The notes beneath the pieces were generated by a model. It made no database searches. It was not told the DNA's origin and saw only the letters and a list, made by a program, of their open reading frames with translations. From Terriglobia bacterium (lineage in GTDB: Bacteria; Acidobacteriota; Terriglobia; Bryobacterales; Bryobacteraceae), in assembly GCA_020073445.1 (NCBI GenBank), contig JAIQFE010000002.1:186001-250000 (forward strand): a DNA stretch of 64,000 nucleotides, given 5' to 3'. This document shows positions 10,001 to 17,790 of this stretch, piece by piece. Each line of letters opens with the position of its first letter. The stretch's first letter is position 1. Made by a program: the position numbers and the translations under genes.

Positions 10001-11659
10001 TCCATCACTGTGAACAATGTTCCGGTTCCCATCCAGGCCGTCGCTAACGACCAGTTTGGACAGCGGGCCAATTTCCAGGCTCCCTGCGAACTGACAGGTA
10101 CCAGCGCTACCGTCGTAGTTACCGCCAACGGCGCCACCACCATCGTCAACAACGTTCCGGTAGCTTCGGTCCAGCCCGGGATCTTCACGTTCACCGGATC
10201 CAATAACAAGGTGTACGGTGCTGTGATTCGGGAGGCCGACGGCACTTATGTGACATCCGCCAACCCGGCGCGGCAAGGCGAGAAGGTCTACGTGGTGGCC
10301 ACTGGTCTTGGCCAGGCCACGCCTACTCTGATCACGAACTCGGCCGGCACGGGATCGCAGAACGTGATTCTGCCGACTGCGGTGTTTTTAAACGGCCGGG
10401 GCATACCTGGCCTCTCCGCGCGCTATTTGTTCGGATGGGTCGGCGCCTATTTGGTCGAGTTCCAGATTCCGGCGGATGCCGCCACTGGAGTCGACCAGAA
10501 TCTTTTGGTGGTGGAAACCAGCACTGACGGCAACACCTTCCTGGGAGTCAGCAATACCGTGCTGATGCCGGCCGTAAGCGCCAGTGGTACAGGCGGAGGC
10601 GGTACTGGCACAGGCGGAGGTGGCACAAGCGGGGGCGGTACAGGCACAGGCGGAGGTGGTACAGGCACGGGTGGAGGCGGTACAGGCACAGGTGGAGGCG
10701 GTACAGGCACAGGCGGAGGCGGTACTGGCACGGGCGGAGGCGGTACTGGCACAAGCGGCGCCACAGCTCCGACTCAAGACGAGATTAACAGTTGGATCGC
10801 GCGAGGTAATTACGTCTCGGGCCAGCTCAGCCTCACCAGGAGCACCGCCTTCACTACTACCGACAGTTTCACCGGCGGGGCTCCGACGACATCCACTACG
10901 AAAACAGACTCTTTTTCCGGCCAATTCACCAAGACCAGCGGCGCGGATCTTTCCAAGTTGCTGAACAACCAGTTGCCGGCCGGTTTCCCCGTGTTGTCCC
11001 CGACCGTAGGAAGCTGCTCCGTTTACAGCATCACCTCGCTCACGAACCCGTTTCCAAACTTAACAACAGTGAATTTGGACGCGGGGGCGCAGCTGACTTC
11101 CAACGGGCCCAATGGCACCCAGTTCGCTTTGCGGCAGAACACTCAAGGTGTTGGATTCACCTACAGCGCGAGCAACGTTCCGAACACATACCTCGCCGCA
11201 GGCCGGTACGCGCTCAGCGGCCCCGGGGGCGCCGACGTTGGACTCTTTAGCGGGAACCTGGACACTGTGGCAGACCTGGTTGTGACCAACACAGATAATT
11301 TCAAATTGATCAACCGCAGCGGCGGAATTACGGTGAACTGGACTGGCGGCGAGCAGTCCAACATCCTGGTTATTTCAGGTTCTAGCTTCAGTCTCAATCT
11401 CCAGACGCAAGCCATAAACGGGAGCGCATTTGTCTGCATCCAAAACGTGTCGGCCGGTCAATTCACAGTGCCAGCAAGCATCCTGACACAGCTCCCGGCA
11501 AGCCCGGTAACAACGGCCGGCGGCGTTAGCATCATTACCCGGGGCACGTTCTCCGTAACGGCGAGCGGCAAGGGAGCCCGCTTCACGGCTCCGTCAGGCG
11601 TGGATATCCTGACCGCCAATAACTCCTGGGTCTGGACCTTCACGCCGCAGTACCAATAG
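7079..11659 (+). CDS. Giant exported beta-propeller/Ig-like protein with Solibacter-type C-terminal domain
   Basis: 1526 residues from ATG 7079. Signal peptide (1-23, ending AAFAQ). Residues about 25-385 contain propeller-like repeats (phrases such as VTPDGKYLLVAA and FTPDGNTAYFVN). Bacterial Ig-like (Big_1-type) domains lie at roughly 390-490, 500-600 and 820-915, recognisable by the pattern D-x-x-G-x-P-V-x-x-A-x-V-x-F. Residues about 920-1160 match the uncharacterised Solibacter-type domain (TIGR03437: ITSSSFTNAAS followed by a conserved G-x-x-V pattern). A Gly/Thr linker (about 1169-1226) leads to a C-terminal domain without known match. It is probably displayed on the cell surface; binding partner unknown. 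Upstream promoter and lack of close neighbours suggest a single-gene unit. Confidence 0.85.
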   Translation: MVKPFPYLAVCIYLAAASAAFAQSSYVFQLPGVAQSGRPPQIIGLGDNDFVRKLGPATNPGFAGATRMLATPNGAKFYIVGTGGTLSATSALGAVTPIPAAIAGAVNDITVTPDGKYLLVAADHFYVINTTTDSLQVDADTGIPNGATPVGVAVSHDAKTAWILTNSTTGSTVTALDLASFQTSPTQLSLLSGTTSMTLSPRGLLYVSTKANRILEIDPVTMSITNLGQITVPGQAGPLQFTPDGNTAYFVNLNVCATCSPVFQLNVQSHSISTWVPQDGSFPPTIDQVLVAGNSRIFGISLANTTLYDITPAPLAVAPSALSATAAALPVSSVFAAAVSNEVPSARYIYLLFTDHNFYRVNLGNNGVEQTATLDPIDGVVLQFVPVPAQSGAASLTPVNVSQGVTPGGTTVLIAQVLDAVGRPVYGAPVTFSAADPTAGISITNPSVTTTAGGWAQATVTAPATTGNFTVVASSGTLSANFVLNVSGTGGSGGGSGNSQMTIYAGDGQLLAQTGTTTLPLTVKLTDASGNPVPNAQVLFAVTEGIGSVIALNQSVTDAAGLARANFTSGSLPTGTRVLLSKVTATSAVGTVEFYEITQDALLNNVQSPNSFIIVPSGVRKVSVPQGGVLPAGIKVQTFAENTGQPIPNVGLRLADPANLSAPSPIASCKGLSRGDNNGISTCDVVAACQLDAILPHDYGVFLSVGEYQQFSITVTVTPGTPSLFTPISPLNQSGAAGNSLSLLARVTDGCGQPVSVSGLSWGLLQGSAPATLSKTQSSSDAGGNVSATVTLGQTAGVVQVQLSGPGVTPIIFNITNQVSVSGISLVSGGGQSVLVGQPFAQPVIFFVHDAGNHPVQGASVTFSVSGSASISSLATVTTDAQGRAQVTVTAGSTPGNIVVTATSGTSSATATLSSHAAGPTITSSSFTNAASGAVGMAPCGFVTVTGTGVAPTVQGVLSAVTFFGAYPYSLGGLSITVNNVPVPIQAVANDQFGQRANFQAPCELTGTSATVVVTANGATTIVNNVPVASVQPGIFTFTGSNNKVYGAVIREADGTYVTSANPARQGEKVYVVATGLGQATPTLITNSAGTGSQNVILPTAVFLNGRGIPGLSARYLFGWVGAYLVEFQIPADAATGVDQNLLVVETSTDGNTFLGVSNTVLMPAVSASGTGGGGTGTGGGGTSGGGTGTGGGGTGTGGGGTGTGGGGTGTGGGGTGTGGGGTGTSGATAPTQDEINSWIARGNYVSGQLSLTRSTAFTTTDSFTGGAPTTSTTKTDSFSGQFTKTSGADLSKLLNNQLPAGFPVLSPTVGSCSVYSITSLTNPFPNLTTVNLDAGAQLTSNGPNGTQFALRQNTQGVGFTYSASNVPNTYLAAGRYALSGPGGADVGLFSGNLDTVADLVVTNTDNFKLINRSGGITVNWTGGEQSNILVISGSSFSLNLQTQAINGSAFVCIQNVSAGQFTVPASILTQLPASPVTTAGGVSIITRGTFSVTASGKGARFTAPSGVDILTANNSWVWTFTPQYQ
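10586..10757 (+). repeat. 21-bp tandem repeat encoding a Gly-Thr linker
   Basis: About eight imperfect copies of a 21-bp unit encode GGGTGTG. One copy near 10626-10637 is shortened, giving GGTSGGGT. It forms the linker between the Solibacter-type domain and the C-terminal domain. Low-complexity in-frame repeats like this are prone to length variation. Confidence 0.9.
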
Positions 11660-11666
11660 TAAGCTT

Positions 11667-11691
11667 GGGGCAGGTCTCCGGGACCTGCCCC
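11667..11691. terminator. Hairpin between convergent genes
   Basis: A perfect 10-bp GC-rich stem (11667-11676 with 11682-11691) and a 5-nt loop. It sits exactly between the stops of two convergent genes. No T-run follows on either strand, so it may act as a bidirectional weak terminator or an RNA-stabilising 3' hairpin. Confidence 0.6.
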
Positions 11692-11694
11692 GAC

Positions 11695-12540
11695 TCAGCT
11701 CGACAGCTTGCTGACCGCCAGGTAGATCGATCGCAGCATCGCGCGATCGTCCGGCGTGAATTGGCCGCTGGCCTCGTCCGCGGTCTTTTGAAGATCTGTC
11801 CGAACCACCCCCAGAATTCCCATCATGCCCGTGTATAGCTGTTCGTTCGGCATCAGATCGCGAACCGGCATGGCACGCGGAGGGCGAGTATCATCCTCTC
11901 CAGTCGGAGCGGGAGGATCGGGAACCCACAGCGGCTGAGGTGAAGATATGTCCCAATGTCCGGGGGCTCCAACTCCTTTTGCGTTGCTCATCAGCAGCAG
12001 CGCGCCCACGTTGATAGACTGCCCCTGCATTAGGAAATACCACGCCCGGCGAGGCTCGTTACTGGGATAACTCGCCGGAAACGAGGGCAGGTCCTCCTGC
12101 TGCAGATTGGCGCCTCCGAGCTCGGTCATCAGGGCGCGGGCGTCGCTCTCCAGGCTGAGGTAGATCGGATTCATCACGGACCCGCCGCGCGTGGCGAGCG
12201 TAGGCGTCACCATGTAAGGCGCATACTGAACCGCCCCCGGCAGATTCACCGTGGCTGCCTCCTGCGCGGGCATGACCATCTGCTGTAGGATCCCGTTGCC
12301 GTCTTTAGTCTGCGCCACGATGCGGTAAACCGCCACGTCACCCGGATTGGAGACGTCCACCGTCGAATCGAACCAGGTTTTAAGAACCCGCGCCGGATCG
12401 TATGCAGGGGCCTCCACGCCGAATGCCGCACGGTAGCTGTCGCGTGAATACGCTTTGAACAGGACCAGATCCTGAATGTTGTAAAATTCCGTGCTCGGCT
12501 GCGCCGGAACCACGGGTTGGCTCACTGGATTATTGGCCAT
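11695..12540 (-). CDS. Hypothetical protein
   Basis: A 281-residue protein with no family I can name. There is no signal peptide or membrane helix. The N-terminus is Pro/Gln/Val-rich (MANNPVSQPVVPAQPS), and the rest has ordinary mixed composition with several Trp and Tyr, consistent with a folded soluble protein. It is followed at the 3' side by the hairpin at 11667-11691. It is 83 bp downstream of another hypothetical gene on the same strand and could share its transcript. Coding status is supported by length, codon usage like the neighbours, and the absence of a better frame. Confidence 0.7.
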   Translation of the reverse strand: MANNPVSQPVVPAQPSTEFYNIQDLVLFKAYSRDSYRAAFGVEAPAYDPARVLKTWFDSTVDVSNPGDVAVYRIVAQTKDGNGILQQMVMPAQEAATVNLPGAVQYAPYMVTPTLATRGGSVMNPIYLSLESDARALMTELGGANLQQEDLPSFPASYPSNEPRRAWYFLMQGQSINVGALLLMSNAKGVGAPGHWDISSPQPLWVPDPPAPTGEDDTRPPRAMPVRDLMPNEQLYTGMMGILGVVRTDLQKTADEASGQFTPDDRAMLRSIYLAVSKLSS

Positions 12541-12623
12541 GGCAATCTCCCGACGCCATCATGCCGCCGCAGCCAATCCCGCGAGGTCCAGGAGAAAGTC
12601 GCAACCTCTGGGCCGGCCGATAG

Positions 12624-13442
12624 TTATGTGCTCACTTTTAGTTGTGACGCGGACCAAGGATCGGTGATCTTTGCTCCCTTGGCGAAATCGGTATTCACCG
12701 CGATCGAGCCGGGCGGCGGGCTGTTCGGGTCATACGCCGTTTGTCCGGGAAGCGCTAAGCCGGGTGTCGCCACGTTGCCCTGGTTCCAGCTCGGCGCCCA
12801 GGTGTAGCCGTAGGCTTGGCGCGTCAGCATGGTCTTCACGGGATCCCAGCCCCACACCATGATCGCTTTGTCGATGGTGAATCCCTGATCGGCGAGTTGC
12901 TGCGCCATCGCGGTCCTCCCGGCTAAATCCGGGATGTCGCGAAGCTGCTGTACCGCGGGCGGCTGCGCAGCCCAGTAGGCATCCACCTCGCTCATAGGCG
13001 GTGTGGCCGGCGCGGCGCCGGTTCCGGATGCATCCCCGGATGTGCTCCCCGTGGTGGCCGTCGAAGCGACGGCTGGAGTAGAAACGAAACCTAGAAACGT
13101 AGCCCCTGGTGAGTCAGTGGACGCGGCGGGTGTAGTCGCGGCAGGACTGGTGGAAGCGGTGGTCGACACGCCCGGGCCAGCGGCCGTGGGGGTCGTCTGT
13201 CCCGACGTGCCATTGGGGTTCTTCACTGTGACAAGAAACTGACGAACGCCCGAATCCTGACTCTGCGTCGTTTGAATATCGATCTCCAGATTCGAGTTGC
13301 TGCCGGATTGCGAGAGATATCCTTCCAGTGCTGAAGCCAGCTGTGCTGTAAAGGAATCTGTTGATCCTGAAGGAGTTGTTTGTTGGGGAGAAGTACCCGC
13401 CAGGATGTTCGACGATTGCGAATCCGTGATGGAACTGACCAT
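12624..13442 (-). CDS. Hypothetical protein with Ser/Thr/Ala-rich linker
   Basis: A 272-residue protein without a recognised family. Residues 1-75 look like a small soluble region (FTAQLASALEGYL). Residues about 80-150 are a low-complexity Ala/Ser/Thr/Pro linker. Residues 150-272 form a conserved-looking domain with several Trp (VDAYWAAQPPAVQQL, IMVWGWDPVKTML). No signal peptide or membrane segment is visible. The N-terminal helix plus disordered linker is reminiscent of secreted or flagellum/pilus-associated effectors, but that is speculation. Confidence 0.65.
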   Translation of the reverse strand: MVSSITDSQSSNILAGTSPQQTTPSGSTDSFTAQLASALEGYLSQSGSNSNLEIDIQTTQSQDSGVRQFLVTVKNPNGTSGQTTPTAAGPGVSTTASTSPAATTPAASTDSPGATFLGFVSTPAVASTATTGSTSGDASGTGAAPATPPMSEVDAYWAAQPPAVQQLRDIPDLAGRTAMAQQLADQGFTIDKAIMVWGWDPVKTMLTRQAYGYTWAPSWNQGNVATPGLALPGQTAYDPNSPPPGSIAVNTDFAKGAKITDPWSASQLKVST

Positions 13443-13486
13443 GCGCCGTGTTGCCTCCGCTAAGGGAAAAGCAACTCGGCGGCCAC

Positions 13487-14335
13487 TTATTTGGGCGCCA
13501 CGGGTCCGCCTGCGTAGAAGTTCACGCGGATCGGGAAAACCTGGTTCAGAGGCTGCACGACAAGCTGCACGGTGATCGAATTTTTGGGACCGGCCGTCTT
13601 GCCTGGCTCGTAATGAAAGACTACCTGGACATTTCCGCTAGCTGCCACCGCGGATTTCTCGAGCTTCGCGGTGAGTCCCGGAACTTGGGGTGCATCCAAC
13701 TCCAACTGCACCGATCCGGGCATGCCGTTGTGAAAGACAACCTTGTCCTCGGAAGGTTTGTCCGTGGCCAGCATGACTTCTTTCTTGTCCACGCCGACTT
13801 GTTGCAGGATGCTCTGTGCTTCGGCAAGGATGGCCTTTTCGTCGAAACTCTTGGGCAGACCGCCGTTGTTATCGCTGTTGCTCTGGGGAGTGGCGGACGC
13901 CGGAGGGGGCGGTAATCCCACAGCCATGGGATTCCCCAAGCCGGCCTTGGAGTCGTTGTACCAGACCCACTTACCGTTCTCGATCTTCCAGGTGGTTATC
14001 GAAGGCGCCGTCATCGGGATGACCTGGCCTGCGATCATCATCATTTTCGATAGCGTTGCGGTTACCGTGGCTTTGGTGAAATCGCCGTTGAGCTTGACGT
14101 CGTCGATCTTGAAGCTCTCCAGCTGGGCCTTGCCGGAGTTGAAATAATCGTCCTTGGTATCATCGGCGACCATGTCGTAGGCCTTCCGGAAGTTCCCGTC
14201 CACGTGATACTGCAGGAATTCGGTGACGCGCGCGCGTAGCGCGACTTGCGCTTGCTCAGCCGGGGTCTGCAGTTGGCCTACCGCGATCAGGGGCAGCAGG
14301 ATTGCCGGGAGCGCGATCCATTGTTTCATGGACAT
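13487..14335 (-). CDS. Exported protein of unknown function
   Basis: 282 residues from ATG 14335 (an ATG two codons later, at 14329, is also possible). The N-terminus is a signal peptide (MKQWIALPAILLPLIAVGQ). Residues about 25-130 resemble an NTF2-like cone fold in pattern (ARVTEFLQYHVDGNFRKAYDM, a domain common in acidobacterial exported proteins). The second half (about 165-282) is beta-rich and unassigned. A Pro/Ser/Asn-rich spacer separates the two. It reads away from the tRNA-Gln gene and is followed by two hypothetical genes on the same strand. Confidence 0.7.
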   Translation of the reverse strand: MSMKQWIALPAILLPLIAVGQLQTPAEQAQVALRARVTEFLQYHVDGNFRKAYDMVADDTKDDYFNSGKAQLESFKIDDVKLNGDFTKATVTATLSKMMMIAGQVIPMTAPSITTWKIENGKWVWYNDSKAGLGNPMAVGLPPPPASATPQSNSDNNGGLPKSFDEKAILAEAQSILQQVGVDKKEVMLATDKPSEDKVVFHNGMPGSVQLELDAPQVPGLTAKLEKSAVAASGNVQVVFHYEPGKTAGPKNSITVQLVVQPLNQVFPIRVNFYAGGPVAPK

Positions 14336-14387
14336 GTGTTTGTAGACGTGCGGAGCGCCAATTCGTCCCCTTCCGGGGATATTAATT

Positions 14388-14461
14388 TGGCTGGGACGCA
14401 GGGATTCGAACCCCGATACACAGCTCCAGAGGCTGCAGTCTTACCGTTAGACGACGTCCCA
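14388..14461 (-). tRNA. tRNA-Gln (CTG)
   Basis: The reverse complement folds as a 74-nt cloverleaf including an encoded CCA: acceptor TGGGACG/CGTCCCA, D arm GTCT/AGAC, anticodon stem GCAGC/GCTGT with loop CTCTGGA giving anticodon CTG, and a T arm containing GGTTCGAATCC. The features match bacterial tRNA-Gln. Confidence 0.97.
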
Positions 14462-14510
14462 AAACCGACTTCCTTCAGTTTATCACTGCCGGGGTCTATT
14501 CCTGCCAGAT

Positions 14511-16943
14511 CTATTCCTGCCGAAGCGCCGAAGAGGGATCGATCCTGGTAGCCCTATGGGCCGGGATATAGCACGCGATCAGGGCTACCGCTGCCAGCAA
14601 TCCCGCCGCGCCCAACAGGGTCACTAGATCGATTCCGGCAGCGCCCACCAGCACGCTGCGGAAGAGAGAGCTCATGGCATAGGCGCCGGCCAGGCCGATC
14701 GCAATGCCCATGCCGGACAGCTTCAGGCCTTCGCCCAGCGTCTCTCGCAGCACATCGCTGGGGCGAGCGCCCAGAGCGATCCGCACTCCCAGTTCCCGCC
14801 GTCTTTGCGTAACCGCGTACGCATTGACTCCGTAGATCCCCACCACCGCCAGCAACAGCGCCAGCGCCGCGAATGCTCCCATCAGCCGCGATTGGAACCG
14901 CGGCTCCGCGAATTGATCCGAGAAGGTTTGTTCCAGGCTTCCCACTTGTTCGATGGGCTGCTCCTTGTCGAGGCCGGCCATTTCGCCGCGAATCGCCGGG
15001 GCCAGTCCGGCCGCGTTGCCGTGCGCCCGAACTACAAGATATGTCACGGTCGACCAGAGGTCTTGCGCCAAGGGTACGTAAAGAATCGGCTCCGGCGGCG
15101 CACCCAGATCGTTCAGCTTAACGTTGCCCGCCACTCCGACGATTTCCGCCCGAATGGTGTCCGCGAATCCGTTTTGGCCCAGAACCGGCGGGTTTATCAG
15201 CAGCCGCTGGCCCACCGGATCCTGATTGGGGAAACGCAATGCAGCGAAAGCCTCGTTGATTATGGCTACGGGTGGAGCGTTCGCGTTGTCGTGATCCGTG
15301 AAGTCGCGCCCCCGCTTGAGCGCGATGCCGAGCGTGTGCAGGTAGCCCGGGCTGATGCTCGCGAAGCCGACATCGGGCCGCTCCGCGGGGCCTCGCGGAG
15401 GCGCTGTTTCCAGATCGAAAGGCGCATACATGCTCAACCTCGCCAAGGGCAGGTTGGTTCCCATGGCCACGCTCTCGACCCCCGGCAGCGTGATGATTTT
15501 CTCCGTCGCGCGCGTTTGGAATTGAAGGGCCTGAGTCGCGTTGTAACGCGCCGCCGGAAGAAATAGGCGCAGCGTCAGGACCTGGTGGATGTCGAAACCA
15601 AGATCGATCTCGGTCATGCGCCGCAGGCTTTCCGACATCAGCGCGGCGCCCGCGAGCAGCACCAAAGCGACTGCCACCTCGATCACGACCATGGCCTGCC
15701 GGAAGCGCTGGCGGCCCCGTCCTCCCGTGGATCCACGGCTGGCGTCATTCAGCGTGTCCCGCACGTCGTAGCGCGCGAGCGAAAGCGCCGGCGCCAGCCC
15801 GAACAGCACGCCGGTCAGCACTGCGATCCCCACGGTGAAAAGCAGCACTAGAAGATTCAGTTGAATCGGCGCAGTGGTCGGAATCGCACTGATCGGTACG
15901 AAGCCCGGGGCCAGGTCGATCAACACCGCCGCCAAGCCTAGCCCCAGCGCCGCGCCTATCAGCGACAGCAGGATGCTCTCGGTAAGAAGTTGCCGAACAA
16001 CCCTTGAGGGGGTTGCCCCCATCGAAACGCGTACGGCGATCTCCCGCCCGCGCGCGGCCGAGCGCGCCAGCAGCAGGCTCGCCACGTTGGTGCAAGCCAG
16101 CAGCAGCACCGCACCTACCGCCGCGAATAACACCAGCAGGCGTGTTCGCAAGTGGCCGTTGACCAGGTAATCCTGGTAATCCTGAACCTGAATGGTCCAG
16201 CCGCCATTGTTCTTTGGATAAGCCTCCGCGAGGGATCGTCCCAGGGCGGTCATCTCCGCCGCGGCCGCGGCGCGCGAGGTATTCAGGCGCGCGATGACCG
16301 TCAGATATCGGTAATCGCGATTGACGGGATCGATCACCGCCGGAACCCATACCTGGTGCCGCCTTATTAAGAACTGAAACTCCGGTCCCATCACTCCGAT
16401 GATGGCGTAGGGAGTCTGATTGATCCGGATGGTCCTGCCCAACACATTCGGATCGCCGTTCAGCGTGTTTTGCCAGGTGTCATAGCCGATCACCACGACT
16501 TTGCTGGCACCGCTTCCGCCATCCAGGCCGTCTTCGCCCTGCAGAAACGTCCGGCCCAGCACCGGTTTCACGCCGAGCGTCTTGAAAAATTCCGCCGTGA
16601 CACGCGCGCCGTAAATTTGCAGCGGGCGGTCCAGCCCGGTCAGCGTGTAGGTCGAGGCTGCCCAGCCGGCCAGTGAGGAAAAAGATTTGGCCTTTCGCCA
16701 GTCCAGGAAATTTCCCGAAGCGGATCCACGAATCTGCCCTTGTGGATCGGTGTCCCAAATCACCACCAGTTCCGACGGATTCGGATAACGCAGCGGATGC
16801 AGGATCAGCGCATCTATCACGCTGAACATCGCCGTATTCGCGCCGATGCCGAGCGCCAGGGCCAGAATCACGGCCAGGGTCATGCCCGGCGAGCGCAATA
16901 GCACTCGTGCGCCGAAGCGAATGTCCTGGAACAGCGTTTGCAT
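14511..16943 (-). CDS. ADOP-type ABC transporter permease (MacB/FtsX)
   Basis: An 810-residue permease of the acidobacterial duplicated orphan permease group. It begins MQTLFQDIRFGARVLLRS, typical of the family. In order: first membrane helix (about 20-45), MacB-type periplasmic domain (50-250), three-helix FtsX unit (270-400), a second periplasmic domain (430-660) and a second FtsX unit (680-800). No ATPase is encoded next to it, as is usual for ADOP genes. ATG 16943 overlaps the stop of the hydrolase gene by one base (TGATG). A GTG at 16946 is an alternative. The substrate is unknown; relatives move peptides, lipoproteins or drugs. Confidence 0.92.
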   Translation of the reverse strand: MQTLFQDIRFGARVLLRSPGMTLAVILALALGIGANTAMFSVIDALILHPLRYPNPSELVVIWDTDPQGQIRGSASGNFLDWRKAKSFSSLAGWAASTYTLTGLDRPLQIYGARVTAEFFKTLGVKPVLGRTFLQGEDGLDGGSGASKVVVIGYDTWQNTLNGDPNVLGRTIRINQTPYAIIGVMGPEFQFLIRRHQVWVPAVIDPVNRDYRYLTVIARLNTSRAAAAAEMTALGRSLAEAYPKNNGGWTIQVQDYQDYLVNGHLRTRLLVLFAAVGAVLLLACTNVASLLLARSAARGREIAVRVSMGATPSRVVRQLLTESILLSLIGAALGLGLAAVLIDLAPGFVPISAIPTTAPIQLNLLVLLFTVGIAVLTGVLFGLAPALSLARYDVRDTLNDASRGSTGGRGRQRFRQAMVVIEVAVALVLLAGAALMSESLRRMTEIDLGFDIHQVLTLRLFLPAARYNATQALQFQTRATEKIITLPGVESVAMGTNLPLARLSMYAPFDLETAPPRGPAERPDVGFASISPGYLHTLGIALKRGRDFTDHDNANAPPVAIINEAFAALRFPNQDPVGQRLLINPPVLGQNGFADTIRAEIVGVAGNVKLNDLGAPPEPILYVPLAQDLWSTVTYLVVRAHGNAAGLAPAIRGEMAGLDKEQPIEQVGSLEQTFSDQFAEPRFQSRLMGAFAALALLLAVVGIYGVNAYAVTQRRRELGVRIALGARPSDVLRETLGEGLKLSGMGIAIGLAGAYAMSSLFRSVLVGAAGIDLVTLLGAAGLLAAVALIACYIPAHRATRIDPSSALRQE

Positions 16944-17758
16944 CACTCTTCAGCTACGGTGGGGTTCCTCAACTCGCCGATTCCAGCGATGCGCACAATT
17001 ACTTCTTCACCGGGTTTCAGCCACCGCGGCGGTTTCCGCCCGAATCCCACGCCTGCTGGAGTGCCGGTGATGAACACGTCGCCCGGCTCGAGAGTTACCG
17101 CGGTTGAGACGTATTCGATCAGCTCTGGAACGCGGAACACCATCTCGCGCGTGTTGGAACTTTGCAGTATCTCGCCTCCGATTTCGAGGGAGATATCCAG
17201 CGCGTGCGGATCGGGGATCTCATCCTTGGTCACGATCCACGGGCCCATGGGAGCGAACGTATCGAACGTTTTGCCCATCAGCCATTGCGTGGTAGCGGTC
17301 TGAAAATCGCGCGCGCTGACATCGTTGACGATGGTGTAACCCAGCACGTGATCCAGCGCTTTCGCGGCCGGAATATGGCGGCCCCCGCGGCCGATCACGA
17401 ACGCGAATTCCGCCTCGTAGTCCGGCTTGCGCGAGGCTTTCGGCAGCACGATCGGGTCGCCCGGGCCGATCACCACGTTGGAAAACTTGCTGAAGATGGT
17501 CGGGACCTTGGGGATCTCCGACTTCGATTCCGCCGCGTGATCGCGATAATTCAGTCCCACGCAGATGAGCTTGGGGGGACGCGGCACCGGCGCCATGAGT
17601 TTGACCGTTGCCAGATCGAAAGACGGCCCGCGCGCATCCGGCACGCGCCCCGCGGCGCACACACTGAGCATGTCCACGCCCAGGCCCTGAACTCGATTTC
17701 CCTCCACAATACCGGCTTCCGGAGCGGACCCCGGCTGCTGAAATGTCACCAGTCGCAT
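16943..17758 (-). CDS. Fumarylacetoacetate hydrolase family protein
   Basis: A 271-residue cytosolic enzyme of the FAH superfamily, which hydrolyses C-C bonds in acylpyruvates or decarboxylates oxaloacetate-like compounds with a divalent metal. The diagnostic metal-binding pattern is present: a PDYEAEFAFVIGRGG segment near residues 120-135 plus acidic residues further on, and the closing ITGTPAGVGFG near 240. The start at ATG 17758 gives the standard N-terminus MRLVTFQQPG; an upstream in-frame start would add seven residues. It precedes the ADOP permease in the same transcript. The exact substrate cannot be read from sequence. Confidence 0.88.
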   Translation of the reverse strand: MRLVTFQQPGSAPEAGIVEGNRVQGLGVDMLSVCAAGRVPDARGPSFDLATVKLMAPVPRPPKLICVGLNYRDHAAESKSEIPKVPTIFSKFSNVVIGPGDPIVLPKASRKPDYEAEFAFVIGRGGRHIPAAKALDHVLGYTIVNDVSARDFQTATTQWLMGKTFDTFAPMGPWIVTKDEIPDPHALDISLEIGGEILQSSNTREMVFRVPELIEYVSTAVTLEPGDVFITGTPAGVGFGRKPPRWLKPGEEVIVRIAGIGELRNPTVAEE

Positions 17759-17767
17759 AGACGTTCC

Positions 17768-17782
17768 AGAGTACACCATAAT
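17768..17782. promoter_or_regulatory. Back-to-back -10 boxes for purH and the FAH gene
   Basis: Only 32 bp separate the divergent start codons. On the plus strand CATAAT (17777-17782) ends 8 nt before ATG of purH. On the minus strand TACTCT (17773-17768) ends 9 nt before ATG of the FAH gene. Neither start has a good ribosome binding site, so both transcripts may be leaderless, and the two promoters must interfere. Confidence 0.45.
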
Positions 17783-17790
17783 GAGAGTTC

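Noticed and set aside
10586-10757. Regular repeat array that could be mistaken for a CRISPR
   Set aside because: The repeats are in frame, encode Gly-Thr residues in a long protein, have no unique spacers and no cas genes nearby.
14246-14551. Plus-strand frame with QGFEPRYTAPEAAV
   Set aside because: It is the antisense translation of tRNA-Gln, a known artefact, not a gene.
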